Source of the DNA: Paenibacillus artemisiicola
GTDB taxonomy: Bacteria; Bacillota; Bacilli; Paenibacillales; Paenibacillaceae
NCBI RefSeq assembly: GCF_017652985.1
Contig: NZ_JAGGDJ010000001.1
Coordinates: 310,001 to 374,000, forward strand
Length of the DNA: 64,000 nucleotides
Direction of reading: 5' to 3'
The notes below the pieces were generated by a model. That model did no database searches and was not told the origin of the DNA. It worked only from the letters and a program-made list of their open reading frames with translations. The position numbers were made by a program, and so were the translations under genes. This document shows positions 35,128 to 44,631 of this stretch, in pieces; positions within the stretch are counted from its first letter, which is position 1; each line of letters opens with the position of its first letter.

Positions 35128-37143
35128 ATGAAATCGATGAAGTGGTTATTGGCGGCATCATTCTTACTCGGGTCTTACTCCAGCGCGGGATTGACCGGCG
35201 CGAACGCGGAAGGGATCTTAGCGCCCGCGCAGCCTCCTGCGGCAACGGCAACGGATCGTCTGGATCTGACGATGGGCAGCGCGAAAATGCTCCATAACGG
35301 CGCCGTCTATCAGTCGGCGCAGCCCGTGGCCAGCATCGCCGGCAGAACGTTCCTGCCGTTCAGTTCCATCGCGGCCCGATACGGGTACAAAATCTCGTAC
35401 GACGCGAAGAAGAAGGAATCGACCGCGTCGAACGACCGCCACACGCTGGTCTTCAAGATCGGCAGCGACGTCGCCTACCGGGACGGCACGGCGACGAAGC
35501 TGACCGGCGCGCCGTACATTTCGAACGGCTACCTGATGGTCCCGCTCCGCTCCTGGGGCGAAATGGCCGATAGCACGATCGCCGTCGTCGGCAAGACGAT
35601 CACGCTGAAATGGTCCTCCGTCGTCGTGCCGCCGAAGCCGACCGCGAGCTTCGACGTGCAGCCGGCCGAGATCTACGCGGGCCAGACGGTCGTGACGTAC
35701 GTGGACCGCGCGACGAGCGCGACGGGGCTGCCGTTCGTGGACGAGCGGTGGACCGGCCGGATGGATGTCTTCCCCCAAGCGGGAACGTACGTCGTCACGC
35801 GGGAAGTCGAGGACAGCAACGGCGTCTGGAGCGATCCTTACTCCGTCACCGTGACGGTCAAGGCGCCGAACCTGCCGCCGGTCGCCGACTTCGCCACGGA
35901 TAAGCCGACGTACCGGATCGGCGAGAACGTTACGTACACCGACCTCAGCACCGACGACGAGAACGCCATCGCGAAGAGCACCTTCGCGGGCAACGACAAG
36001 GCCTTCTTCGAGCCCGGCGACAAGTCGGTCACTCTGACCGTCGAGGACAGCCACGGACTGACGTCCACGATCACCAAGACGGTGACGGTCACGAACGAAG
36101 TGTTGTATACGAAGGACGAGTACGACCGGTTGTTCACGCCGCTCGGCGACATCTACTCCGTCGACGGCGCCGCGGTGCTCAATTATCCGGCGTACAAATA
36201 TTCGATCGTGAACGAAGCCGCGCAGATGGTGCGCAGCAACAGCCCGGAGACGCTCGTCCAGGAGGGCATCGCGTATCACGCCCAGATGACGGGCAACGTC
36301 CGGTTCATGTTCCATAACGTCAACAACATCGGTTATCCGGTCTCCGTGCATCTGCTCGCGACGAATCTCGGCAGCGGCCCGGCCAAATTCAGCAAGAGCG
36401 CCATGGGCATGGGCGGCCCGACGCCGTCGCCGGAGCTCGCCGGCAAGCTGTCCACGTCCCGCTACCTGACCGCGCTGACGGCCAATCCGGCGCCGGTCGC
36501 GATGACGATCGCCCCGGGCGAGACGAAGGAAGTGCTGCCCGAGATCGCCAAGGTGCCGCTGAAGGCCGGCGACTCGCTCAGCTCGTACGCGGACGTCTAC
36601 TCCGACAAAGAGCTGCTGTACAACATCGTCGTGGTCGCCGCGGGCAAAGATCCGGTCGCGGAGCTGGATAACCTGACGGTCATGCCGCGCGACGGGATTC
36701 ATACGCGGGGAACCTTCTACAGCGCCGACCGTTCCATCGCGATCGACGACCGGATCGGCGAGCAGCCGCGGCGGGTCATGTTCGGCGACGTCGGCAAAGA
36801 CGCGTTCGACACGATTCTGGACGGCATCGACGAAACGTCAGGCCAGCTGGAGTACAACCGGGGCAACTTCGGGGTCCTGTACCGCATGCATCTGTCGCAT
36901 GTCGCGCCGCATACGTTGATCTCGCTGAACGCGCGGGGCGGGCTCTATACGGGCGCGTTCCTCGTCAACGGCCAGCTCGTGACCGTCGCGAACAATCAGG
37001 CGCTCCGGAGCAACACCCAAGCCTCGGTGCTGTACCGGACGGGCGACAACGAGGAGCCGGTGGACATCGTGTTCACCATCGCGTCGGGCAGCAACTTGCC
37101 GATCGCGATGACGTTCACGCCGCTGCCGCCAGTCCGGCAATAG
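35128..37143 (+). CDS. Secreted protein with copper-amine-oxidase N-terminal-like domain and PKD repeats
   Basis: Exported 671-aa protein. AAGGGAAG at 35113-35120 fixes ATG 35128. A signal peptide (~1-27, ending ANA-EG) is followed by a copper-amine-oxidase N-terminal-like domain (PF07833 type, ~50-165: AGRTFLPFSSIAARYGYKISYD, YLMVPLRSW). Despite its name this domain is a surface module in Paenibacillus proteins. Two PKD-like Ig folds follow (~170-245 and ~250-325). The C-terminal ~340 residues are not recognised and may be adhesive or cell-wall related. Ends before a strong terminator; single-gene unit. Confidence 0.86.
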   Translation: MKSMKWLLAASFLLGSYSSAGLTGANAEGILAPAQPPAATATDRLDLTMGSAKMLHNGAVYQSAQPVASIAGRTFLPFSSIAARYGYKISYDAKKKESTASNDRHTLVFKIGSDVAYRDGTATKLTGAPYISNGYLMVPLRSWGEMADSTIAVVGKTITLKWSSVVVPPKPTASFDVQPAEIYAGQTVVTYVDRATSATGLPFVDERWTGRMDVFPQAGTYVVTREVEDSNGVWSDPYSVTVTVKAPNLPPVADFATDKPTYRIGENVTYTDLSTDDENAIAKSTFAGNDKAFFEPGDKSVTLTVEDSHGLTSTITKTVTVTNEVLYTKDEYDRLFTPLGDIYSVDGAAVLNYPAYKYSIVNEAAQMVRSNSPETLVQEGIAYHAQMTGNVRFMFHNVNNIGYPVSVHLLATNLGSGPAKFSKSAMGMGGPTPSPELAGKLSTSRYLTALTANPAPVAMTIAPGETKEVLPEIAKVPLKAGDSLSSYADVYSDKELLYNIVVVAAGKDPVAELDNLTVMPRDGIHTRGTFYSADRSIAIDDRIGEQPRRVMFGDVGKDAFDTILDGIDETSGQLEYNRGNFGVLYRMHLSHVAPHTLISLNARGGLYTGAFLVNGQLVTVANNQALRSNTQASVLYRTGDNEEPVDIVFTIASGSNLPIAMTFTPLPPVRQ

Positions 37144-37164
37144 CCCTTCGCCAACCGCAGGCAG

Positions 37165-37221
37165 CCGCCCGCAAGCCTTCCGCCGATATACCGGCGGGAC
37201 GGCTTGCGGGCGGTTTTTTTT
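37165..37221 (+). terminator. Rho-independent terminator
   Basis: CCGCCCGCAAGCC (37165-37177) pairs with GGCTTGCGGGCGG (37201-37213) around an inner CCGCCG/CGGCGG hairpin, followed by T8. Confidence 0.93.
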
Positions 37222-37274
37222 GCGCGGACTTCTCTCGTCAAGGGACAAGCGCTGTTGCCGCGAGCCGATGCGAA

Positions 37275-37283
37275 CATATAGTA
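37275..37283 (+). promoter_or_regulatory. Sigma-K-like -10 element
   Basis: CATATAGTA fits the mother-cell sigma-K -10 consensus CATANNNTA, about 90 bp before the gene at 37375. No AC was seen at the usual -35 distance, so this is suggestive only. Confidence 0.3.
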
Positions 37284-37374
37284 GATCACGGGATTCGAAG
37301 GGACGGGCTCGGGGCGCCGCGCCGGAACCGTGCTCTTCGGATTCCGCGACATCGCGCGGAAAGGAGGGATTTCC

Positions 37375-37737
37375 ATGCCCTTCTCGACAGGCATCATCAC
37401 GAACACGAGAGCGACGGGCACCGCTGCAACGACCGTCGTCGTGAACACGCGCAACGAGAACCTCTCGGCCGCGTCGACGATCACGATCGTACTCTACGCG
37501 TCCGTCGATTCCCACACGTTTTACACGGCGTACGTCACGTCGTTCGTCATCCCGCCCAACTCGTTCGACGTCCGGACGTTCTTCATCAGCGGCAACGTCG
37601 CTTACGAGGTGCAGACGAACACGTCGTCCCCGCAGGTGCTGTTCTCGGTTTACGGTTTGGACGAATTCGGCAACCTCGTTACGGAGCAAGGCAAGCTTCA
37701 GGCCGATCTCAGCTTCATCGGCTCGTTGACGCTGTAA
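37375..37737 (+). CDS. Small beta-rich protein, candidate spore-surface protein
   Basis: 120-aa protein without signal peptide. AAAGGAGGG precedes ATG 37375. Its sequence alternates Thr/Val/Ile/Phe-rich strands (TTVVVNTRNENLSAASTITIVLYASV, in two strands) with PPNSFDVRTFFISGNVAYEVQ. The pattern, and the order of a name-like opening, Asn-Arg-rich strand and 'PN...YF.G' segment, resemble the N-terminal domains of the proteins at 54065 and 54541, which adjoin collagen-like repeats. I infer a spore coat or exosporium role. Flanked by terminators; monocistronic. Confidence 0.7.
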   Translation: MPFSTGIITNTRATGTAATTVVVNTRNENLSAASTITIVLYASVDSHTFYTAYVTSFVIPPNSFDVRTFFISGNVAYEVQTNTSSPQVLFSVYGLDEFGNLVTEQGKLQADLSFIGSLTL

Positions 37738-37770
37738 CGCTAGTCCGGCTCCATGCGGGCCGGAAGCGGA

Positions 37771-37815
37771 AAGAGGCAGTCCAACGCTTGCGCGGCAAGC
37801 GATGGACTGCCTTTC
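37771..37815 (+). terminator. Terminator-like hairpin
   Basis: GGCAGTCC (37775-37782) pairs with GGACTGCC (37804-37811), enclosing CGCTTGC/GCAAGCG. It is flanked by AAAG and TTTC. Stable, short T tail. Confidence 0.65.
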
Positions 37816-37896
37816 GCGCGTTCATGCTCCAAATCGGCGCAACGGAACCGGGCATTCGCCGTTCTTTTATCGGCCTATGCCCGCATATATGGATAT

Positions 37897-38008
37897 TGGA
37901 AGCGCATTCCAGGGGGGCAGAGACGCATCGGTCATGGATTCTAAGGAAGAAGGGAGGAGGCGCGCACACACTTATCCGATTGACGCAGCATGATTACGCG
38001 CAGAATAT
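37897..38008 (+). promoter_or_regulatory. Candidate operator and promoter of the GH5-like gene
   Basis: TGGAA-N5-TTCCA (37897-37911, centred on GCGCA, faintly cre-like with three mismatches) lies upstream of TTGACG (37980-37985), 17 bp, GAATAT (38003-38008). This is the content of the 37816-38031 gap; no gene is supported there. Confidence 0.35.
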
Positions 38009-38037
38009 AAAGCGCTTACAACTGGAGGGGTATGCCT

Positions 38038-40582
38038 ATGGAAAAGCGGTTCAAACAGACGCTGCGCTTTTTTCGCGGTGGCGTTCGCCGTCTGCTTGAC
38101 GGCCGGTAACGTTGAAACGGCGCGGGGAGAGGGCGCGAACTTCATCACGCGCAGCGGCGACAAGCTGATGGACGGCGGCACGGAATATCGGTTCATCGGC
38201 ACGAACGCGCCGTTCCTGGAGCGGGCGTGGGCCGATCCCGCGGAGATCGAGGACGAAATCCGGGCGGCCAGCCGCTCGGGCATCGGCGTCATCCGCCTCT
38301 ATCCGTTCGAGGTACGCATGAGCGGCGATCCCGCCGGCACGTTCCGGCACGTCATGGGACCCGGATCTTATAATGAAAGCGCATTCAAGTTATTCGACAA
38401 GGTGCTCCAGCTCGCCAACGCGTACAACGTCAAGCTGATCGTGCCGTTCGTGGACAGCTACACCTACGTGGGCGGCACGGCCGACTGGGCGGCTTTCCGG
38501 GGCCAGCCGGCCGACGCTTTCTGGAGCGATCCCGTCGTCCGGCAGGACTTTAAACAGTTCATCGCCTACGTGGTGAACCGGGTCAACACGTATACGCAGG
38601 TGCCCTACAAGAACGATAAAGCCATTCTCGCCTGGCAGCTCGGCAACGAACTGCGGTCCACGGATGCTTGGACGAGCGAAATGGCCGCCTACGTCAAGAG
38701 CCTGGATCCCAATCACCTCGTCGGCGACGGCGGCTATGTGCGGGCGCAGGGAATCCGGTCGAACGCGCTGAACGACCCCAATATCGATTTTATTGATCCG
38801 CATATCTATCTATACCACAATTATGCCGATCCGCTGGCTAAGCTGAACGAGTGGCGGACGGCCACGAAAGGCAAGAAGCCCCTCCTGATCGGCGAATTCG
38901 GCGATTTCCCGCCCGCCGTGAACGAACAGCTGCTGCAAACCGTTCAGGCGAACGGGACGGCCGGCGCCATGATCTGGGGCAGCATGCCTCACCACCGGAT
39001 GGGCGGCTGGCATTGGCCGCCGGTCGGCGACTGGTCGTACCTGCGCTATCCCGGCTTCGCCACGGGCGATTGGGCGAACGAATCGGCCGTTTTCGGCCAG
39101 CTGCGCGCGCAGGCGTACGCCATCCGCGGCGCGGCCGTGCCGTCCTGGACGCCGCCGCCGGCGCCCGTGCTGTTCCCGGCCGATTCCGCGCATACGCTGT
39201 CCTGGCTCGGCGTCTCGACCGCGTCGGCGTACGACGTCGAGCGCGCGGACGCGCCGTCCGGGCCATGGAGCGTCGTCGCGGCGGACGTGACGGACGACGT
39301 CGTCGCGCCGGGCGATTACAACTATGCCGTGCCGCTGTTCGACGACGCTTCCGCCGCCGCCGGTACCCGCTATTATTACCGGATCCGCGCGAAAAGCCCG
39401 GACGGCGCCTATTCGCCGTATTCCAACGTCGTCGGGCCGATCGCGCCGCGGACGGCGCTTGTCGTCGACAACGGCGGCAGCGGCTACTCGGAGACGGGGG
39501 CCTGGTCCGACAGCGCGCTTCCCGCCAGCTACGGCGGCGGCTCCCGGTACAGCAATACGGCGGGCAGCACCGCCGCCTGGGCGCTGAACGTGGAGACGCC
39601 CGGCTATTATAACGTGTACGTCCGCTATCCGTACCATCAAACCTCGTCGCAGAACGTCGCTTACGCCGTCCGGCACGACGGCCGGACCGACGCGATTCCC
39701 GCCGTCGACCAGACGACGATCGCCAAGGGGCAGTGGCGGCTGATCGATACGGCGTATTTCGCGGCCGGAGGCGAACAAGGCATCACGCTGACCGCCGGGT
39801 CCAAGGCGGGTTCGGGCAACGTCACGCGCGCCGACGCGGTGATGCTGGAGCCGGTCGCGTACGGCGATCTGTTCCAAAGCGGCGTCCTCGCCGGCTGGAC
39901 ATCCGGCAGCGGCTCGTGGGCGCCGGCGGTCGACGTCGCGAAGTCGCTCGTCTCGCAGACGCTCAAGCAGTCCGCGGCGGGCATCGCGGAGACGCGGGCG
40001 GAGGGGACCTACGGCGATCTATCCGTCACGGCCGCCGTCAAGGCGTACGACCGGACGGCCGCGGACTCCTCGTCCGGCCTGATCGCCCGGGCCAGCGCGG
40101 ACTTCGCCAGCTACTACACGCTGCGCCTTAATTACGGCCAGAATAAAATCCAGCTGTACAAGAAAGCGGCCGGCAATTGGACGAAGCTCGGCGAAGCGGA
40201 GCTGCCCGCGAGCCCGGGCGCGTGGTACGTGCTGCGTCTCGAGCTTCGCGGCGGCGCGATCGCCGGCTATGTCAACGGCATCCGCAAGATCGCCGTCAGC
40301 GACGGCACGCTCGCGCAGGGCTACGCCGGACTGCGCACCTACGAGCAGACGGCCGTCTTCGACAACTTCGTCGTCGCGGCCCCGGATCCGCCGCCGGCCG
40401 GCGGGAAGAGCGCCGAAGCGGCGGCGAGCGGGGCGGCCGTTCCGGATACGGCGGCGGCGTCCGGAACGCCGGAGACGTCCGAAGCGCCCGCGGCGCCGGT
40501 ACCGCCGAGCGCGCCGGTGCCTCCGAAGGCTGACGGACCCCCGAAAGCGCCCGAGACGCCCTTGCCTGCACGAACCGAATAA
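38038..40582 (+). CDS. Secreted GH5-like glycoside hydrolase, frameshifted in the signal peptide
   Basis: Multidomain polysaccharide hydrolase, probably mannanase- or cellulase-like. The ribosome site (CTGGAGGGG) and ATG 38038 start MEKRFKQTLRFF, but a T6 run at 38068-38073 puts the remainder one base out of frame. With five T the frame joins to FAVAFAVCLTAG and gives a perfect signal peptide. The main frame is open from 38078 (GTG) to the stop. A GH5-type barrel follows with catalytic Glu at 38648-38650 (WQLGNELRS) and 38894-38896 (LLIGEFGDF), then a fibronectin-III-like domain, a golvesin-type CBM (VVDNGGSGYSETGAW), a LamG-like domain, and a Pro/Ala tail. The frameshift may be sequencing error, phase variation or slippage. 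Confidence 0.82.
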
Positions 40583-40620
40583 AACAACAACCGCGCGGCC
40601 ATCGCCGCGCGGTTGTTGTT
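40583..40620. terminator. Bidirectional terminator
   Basis: AACAACAACCGCGCGGC (40583-40599), loop CATC, GCCGCGCGGTTGTTGTT (40604-40620): perfect 17-bp stem shared by the GH5-like gene (+) and the germination operon (-). Tails are T-rich but interrupted by G. Confidence 0.8.
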
Positions 40621-40667
40621 CAGTCCGATCGAACCGGGCGTCCGGCCTTCGGCCGGCCGTCCCTCCT

Positions 40668-41729
40668 CTAGGTCTTCAGATTGCCCGTATTGCGAATGAC
40701 CGTATTGACCTCCAGCTCGATTTGAAGCCGCGGCAAGTACTTGGTCCGCCAGTCGGCCAGCTGCGGACGCGGCAGCTCGTCCCGAAAATGCTGGCCGAGG
40801 CCGAAGATGTCGGCCTCGTGGTGCCGCACCTTCGCGATAATCGTTTCGAACCGTTCGGAAACGACCCGCCGCAGCTCCGATTTTATCATGTCGTCGGATG
40901 GATCGCCGCGCTTGTCCATGACGATGACTTTAAGGCGGATCGTGCTTTTGAGCTGCGGCCGGCCGCTGCGGATCGTGCCTTTGTTCCGGATGCGGCTGCT
41001 CGTGATTTGGACGGTGGCGTGGCCCATCACCTCGATTTTTCCCTGCGTGTTCATGCCGTCGAAGACGTTGTACAGCAGCGTTTCTTCGTTGTTCAGGCGC
41101 CCGACCATCTTGCCGTTCTTCAGGATCGCCGAGCCCGTGCTTCGAATAATCGTCGTGTCGCCCGATTTCACGATCGGAATGACAACGTCGTGCGTGTACG
41201 AGTGAATGCTGCGGAAGATGCGCCAGGTCGGGGTATACGCGATGTCGGGGCTCCAGCCGGCGCTCTTCTGGAAGAAGTCGTAGATCGCGGTGTTGTTGTC
41301 GTCGGCCCGGTCCTGCATATGCTTGAAGAAATCGGCGAGCGGCTCGTCGCACACGACGAACATCGTCTTGGGCGCGATATGCCGGGAGCGGACGATGCTG
41401 GCGATGCCTTCGGACAGCCCGTTCTGCGCGAATTCGCGGTCGACGATGATGACCTTCAGGTGAAGCAGATCGACCTGGCTCTCCATGTTCATGCTGATAT
41501 GATCAATGACTTTATTGATGGAATCGCCCGTGTCGGAGATCACCTGAATGCCTGCGGAATCCGACTCCGAAACTTCCGGGATATCCAGGTAAACGGCGTA
41601 TTTGCCCTCGTGATACGAGATCCCCATGGCGATCGGCAGCGAGCGGTGGTTGATGTCCTTGTTGGTCCAGCAGCCGGCGAGCAAGAGCAGCAGCAGGACC
41701 GCGCCCGCCGTTTTCGACAGTGTTCTCAT
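40668..41729 (-). CDS. gerAC: Ger(x)C family spore germination lipoprotein
   Basis: C subunit of a GerA-type nutrient germinant receptor in the inner spore membrane. Lipobox LLLAGCW puts the acylated cysteine at about residue 20, followed by the family opening WTNKDINHRSLPIAMG. Length is 353 aa, normal. AGAAGGAGG upstream supports ATG 41729, which overlaps the GerAB-like stop by ATGA-type coupling. Last gene of the operon. The name is by family; which paralogue (gerA, gerK or other) cannot be told. Confidence 0.94.
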   Translation of the reverse strand: MRTLSKTAGAVLLLLLLAGCWTNKDINHRSLPIAMGISYHEGKYAVYLDIPEVSESDSAGIQVISDTGDSINKVIDHISMNMESQVDLLHLKVIIVDREFAQNGLSEGIASIVRSRHIAPKTMFVVCDEPLADFFKHMQDRADDNNTAIYDFFQKSAGWSPDIAYTPTWRIFRSIHSYTHDVVIPIVKSGDTTIIRSTGSAILKNGKMVGRLNNEETLLYNVFDGMNTQGKIEVMGHATVQITSSRIRNKGTIRSGRPQLKSTIRLKVIVMDKRGDPSDDMIKSELRRVVSERFETIIAKVRHHEADIFGLGQHFRDELPRPQLADWRTKYLPRLQIELEVNTVIRNTGNLKT

Positions 41730-42826
41730 GGCGCCTCCTTCTGCGGCTGGCCGACGTAACGGCGGCCGACGGCGAACACGACGAGCGGCGTCACGACGGT
41801 CACGTAGCCCCAGAGGTACGAATGCCAGCGGAATATGGCGTTGACCGACTTCCAGTCCGGAATGACGAGACAGACGACGAACAAGACGGCGGCGAGTGCC
41901 GGCAGCAGGATGCCCGACCGGACGTTGCGGACGCTGAGGCGGAACACGTTTTCCATTTGCCAGATGAGCGCCGCGATGAATAGCAGGATAAAGGCGAGCA
42001 GACCGAGCACCAGGAACATCGTCACCCGGTCGAACATGAGCCATTCGATATCGATCGTGTCGGCGGTGAAGATGAACGGAAACTCCAGCTGGCTGGCGGT
42101 CTCTTCGCCGAGCGTCATGAGCGGAATGTAGACGGACATGAGATACATCGGAACGAGGAGACCGCAAGCGATATAAATGCCCCGGGCGGTAAACGAGACG
42201 TAGGACGGAACCAGTCCCAAGAACAAGAAGCAGCCCGTGAACATGAACAGGCTCTTGTAATACGAGGCATGCCCGAGAAACGCGAAATCCGCCGTGCTCC
42301 GGGGAAGGAGCGGCAACGCGTAATGCGGATCGACGTTCTGAAACGACGCGGCGAGCACGAAGAAGACGGAAGGCAGGAACAGCACGGCGATCAGCAGGCC
42401 CAGCCGCATCAACCCCTGTATGCCGCCGCGCAGCACGATGTACGTCGGGATGGCGATGAACATGAAGTCGAAATGCCAAAGCGGCATCGACGACGAGACG
42501 ATGATCGAGATGATCTCCGCGAACGCCCGGACCGTCAGGGCGGCCAGCGCGCCGATGTATACCCACAGCGGCAAGAACGTCGCCCAGGCGAGCCAGCGGT
42601 TCTTCCGCATGAGCACGCTGACCATGTTATGGCCCTTATAGTAACGGACGCCTTTCAGATAAAGCGCGATAATCGCCACTTGAATCAGCAGTCCGGTCAC
42701 GATTGGCAGCCAATGGATCTCCTTCGTGCTGGCGATGATGTCCGTGGGGAAGAGGAAGAACATCATGCCCGTATGCATCAGGAAAAACGCCAGCGGCACT
42801 TGCATGTTTTTGAACACGTCATTCAC
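41726..42826 (-). CDS. gerAB: GerAB-type spore germination permease
   Basis: B subunit of the germinant receptor, 366 aa with about ten hydrophobic segments; related to the amino-acid/polyamine/organocation transporter fold and thought to bind the germinant. Typical features include the start MQVPLAFFLMHTGMMFFLFP and the mid-protein LPLWVYIG. It overlaps the 3' end of the A subunit gene by 8 bp and the C subunit start by 4 bp. Confidence 0.94.
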   Translation of the reverse strand: MNDVFKNMQVPLAFFLMHTGMMFFLFPTDIIASTKEIHWLPIVTGLLIQVAIIALYLKGVRYYKGHNMVSVLMRKNRWLAWATFLPLWVYIGALAALTVRAFAEIISIIVSSSMPLWHFDFMFIAIPTYIVLRGGIQGLMRLGLLIAVLFLPSVFFVLAASFQNVDPHYALPLLPRSTADFAFLGHASYYKSLFMFTGCFLFLGLVPSYVSFTARGIYIACGLLVPMYLMSVYIPLMTLGEETASQLEFPFIFTADTIDIEWLMFDRVTMFLVLGLLAFILLFIAALIWQMENVFRLSVRNVRSGILLPALAAVLFVVCLVIPDWKSVNAIFRWHSYLWGYVTVVTPLVVFAVGRRYVGQPQKEAP

Positions 42827-44150
42827 CTTCCGGTTTGTTCAGCTGCAAATACGGAATGTCCAGCGTCTTCTCGCAGGCCAGATACGCGCAAACCAAGACA
42901 AGCCCGGCCATCGTGCCGAGCACGCCGTAAAGGGCGGACAGAACGAGCGTGACATACTTGAACATCCGGAACGTCAGCACGTTCTGAAACCCGACCGCGG
43001 TCGCGCCGGAAATCGTGCCGGCCGCCAGCACGATGATGAGCAGATTGCTGACCAGCTTCGCCGCCACGGCCGCCTGTCCGAGCACGATGCCGCCGACCAT
43101 CGTGATCGCGGGACCGATGCTGGCCGGAAGCCGGATGAGCGCCTCCATCAGCAGCTCCAGGATAACCATCATCACGAGCGTTTCGACGAAGGCGGGGTAG
43201 GGCACTTCCAGCCGGCTCTTCGCGATCGAATGGGCCAGCTCGAACCGCAGCACGTCGGGATTGACCGAAACGAGCGAGACGTAAAGCGCCGGCAGGAGGA
43301 TCATCAGGAGCAGGCCGAAGACGCGATAGCACCGCAGCACCATCGCGATCGAGAACGGATAGTTGCGGTCTTCCTCCGACATGATGAAGTCCGATGCCAG
43401 GCTGGGCACCACGATCGCATAGGGCAGGCATTCGATGAAGATCACGGCCCGTCCGTTGCGCAAAGCCCGCACCGCGTTGGCAGGCGTCTCGCAGGTGCGG
43501 AAACGGGTCACGAAGCCGGACTTGGACAAGCCGAGCAATTTAATCAGGTCCTGCAGATTGCCGATGTCCAAGCTTGCCTGCGCGGTCCGGGAGGTCAGCC
43601 GCTCGGTCAGCTTGCGCAGCAGCGAAGGATGGATTTCGCCTTCGAGGTAGGCAAGCGTCACGCGGCTCTTGTAGGTACGGCCGAAGCTGTGCGCCGAGAA
43701 ATGAAAGTTGTCCGAGTTGATCCGCATGCGCAGCATGCCGAGGTTCAAGTCCATGTCCTCGTTGAAGGCGCCGCTCGGGTTCAGGATCGGATTCTCCGTG
43801 AGCGGCTCCGACACGGAGCGGTGCAGCGGCTGCGTGATCGGGAACACGCTGAAGACCGTCTCGGACGGCTCGTGGACGACGAGCAGCCTGGCGTTCCTCA
43901 GCTCGGCGGTCAGCTCGTCCAGCCGCCCGTTCTCCAGCTTGCGCCCGATTCCCGCCAGCATGCGCAGCAGCTCTTCTTCCGAGCAGCCGCCGTCGTGCAG
44001 CTGCTGCCGGAGCATCGTCAGCGATTGGGGGAAGTCGATCATCGTCTTGAAGCCGGCAAGAGCAAGCGGAGCGCCCCCGAAGTAAGCGCGGCGTACCATG
44101 AAATCCTCGTCTTTCTCGTAATGCCGTTCCAATTCCGTCGCAATCGGCAT
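42819..44150 (-). CDS. gerAA: GerAA-type spore germination receptor subunit
   Basis: A subunit of the germinant receptor. ATG 44150 is chosen because AAAGGAGGG lies 6 nt before it; an in-frame ATG at 44213 has no ribosome site. A soluble N-terminal half (~1-230) is followed by membrane helices (FGLLLMILLPALYVSLVSVNP, VPYPAFVETLVMMVILELLMEALIRLP in separate segments) and the conserved PASIGPAITMVGGIVLGQAAV. It is 443 aa, slightly short for the family (~480). First gene of the operon. A sigma-G promoter is expected, but none was recognised. Confidence 0.94.
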   Translation of the reverse strand: MPIATELERHYEKDEDFMVRRAYFGGAPLALAGFKTMIDFPQSLTMLRQQLHDGGCSEEELLRMLAGIGRKLENGRLDELTAELRNARLLVVHEPSETVFSVFPITQPLHRSVSEPLTENPILNPSGAFNEDMDLNLGMLRMRINSDNFHFSAHSFGRTYKSRVTLAYLEGEIHPSLLRKLTERLTSRTAQASLDIGNLQDLIKLLGLSKSGFVTRFRTCETPANAVRALRNGRAVIFIECLPYAIVVPSLASDFIMSEEDRNYPFSIAMVLRCYRVFGLLLMILLPALYVSLVSVNPDVLRFELAHSIAKSRLEVPYPAFVETLVMMVILELLMEALIRLPASIGPAITMVGGIVLGQAAVAAKLVSNLLIIVLAAGTISGATAVGFQNVLTFRMFKYVTLVLSALYGVLGTMAGLVLVCAYLACEKTLDIPYLQLNKPEGE

Positions 44151-44335
44151 GATTCGCCCTCCTTTGCCGGTTGTTCGCGTCATGTTTCGCATGGTGCCGA
44201 TATACTTGTCCATTATCTCTCATTGGCGAGCGGGCTAAACCTGAAAGGGGGCGATCGCCAGGCAGAATGGGGGAGGACGACGGAAGAACACCGCTTGCGG
44301 AAGATGCGGGGCGGCATGAAGCCTTGCGATTTTTG

Positions 44336-44490
44336 TTAATGTCATGAATAATTATTTGTTTAATGTCATGAATGATTACTTGTTAATGACATTAATAAAA
44401 TCCGATCCGCGTTTGACTTGCCGACAGCTTAGCGATTCGAATGAAACGACGGATCGTTTCGGGTCTTTTCGTTTATTTCATGGCATTAAT
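44336..44490. promoter_or_regulatory. Array of TTAATGWCATKAAT sites upstream of the kinase operon
   Basis: TTAATGTCATGAAT occurs at 44336-44349 and 44360-44373 inside a perfect-length 24-bp direct repeat. TTAATGACATTAAT, a near-perfect palindrome, follows at 44384-44397 in the same 24-bp register. An inverted match, TTCATGGCATTAAT, is at 44477-44490. They fill the 44151-44631 gap between the germination operon and the sensor kinase and look like operator sites. Confidence 0.6.
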
Positions 44491-44552
44491 TAAAGTGCCG
44501 CCCGCTCCCGCCTTTCGACAACTCGTCGTCTGCTCGTTTTCGACAAAATCTG

Positions 44553-44581
44553 TAGCGCTTTCAATCGGAATCGGCTATAGT
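44553..44581 (+). promoter_or_regulatory. Candidate promoter of sugar cluster C
   Basis: The -10 TATAGT (44576-44581) lies 50 bp before the kinase start. There is no good -35, as expected for an activator-dependent promoter. Transcription would begin after the ATG at 44584, arguing against that codon as the start. TGTAGCGCTTTCA (44551-44563) is one base short of a cre site. Confidence 0.4.
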
Positions 44582-44631
44582 GGATGGGCATTGATTGCCG
44601 CCAACCCTTACGCCGAAAGGAAAGATGCGCC

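Noticed and set aside
37788..38099. A 103-codon frame upstream of the GH5-like gene
   Set aside because: It spans a terminator-like hairpin, the candidate promoter and the signal-peptide region, with no ribosome site.
44551..44563. A cre (catabolite repression) site, TGTAGCGCTTTCA
   Set aside because: It is one base shorter than the 14-bp consensus, so the two halves are out of register; kept only as a remark.
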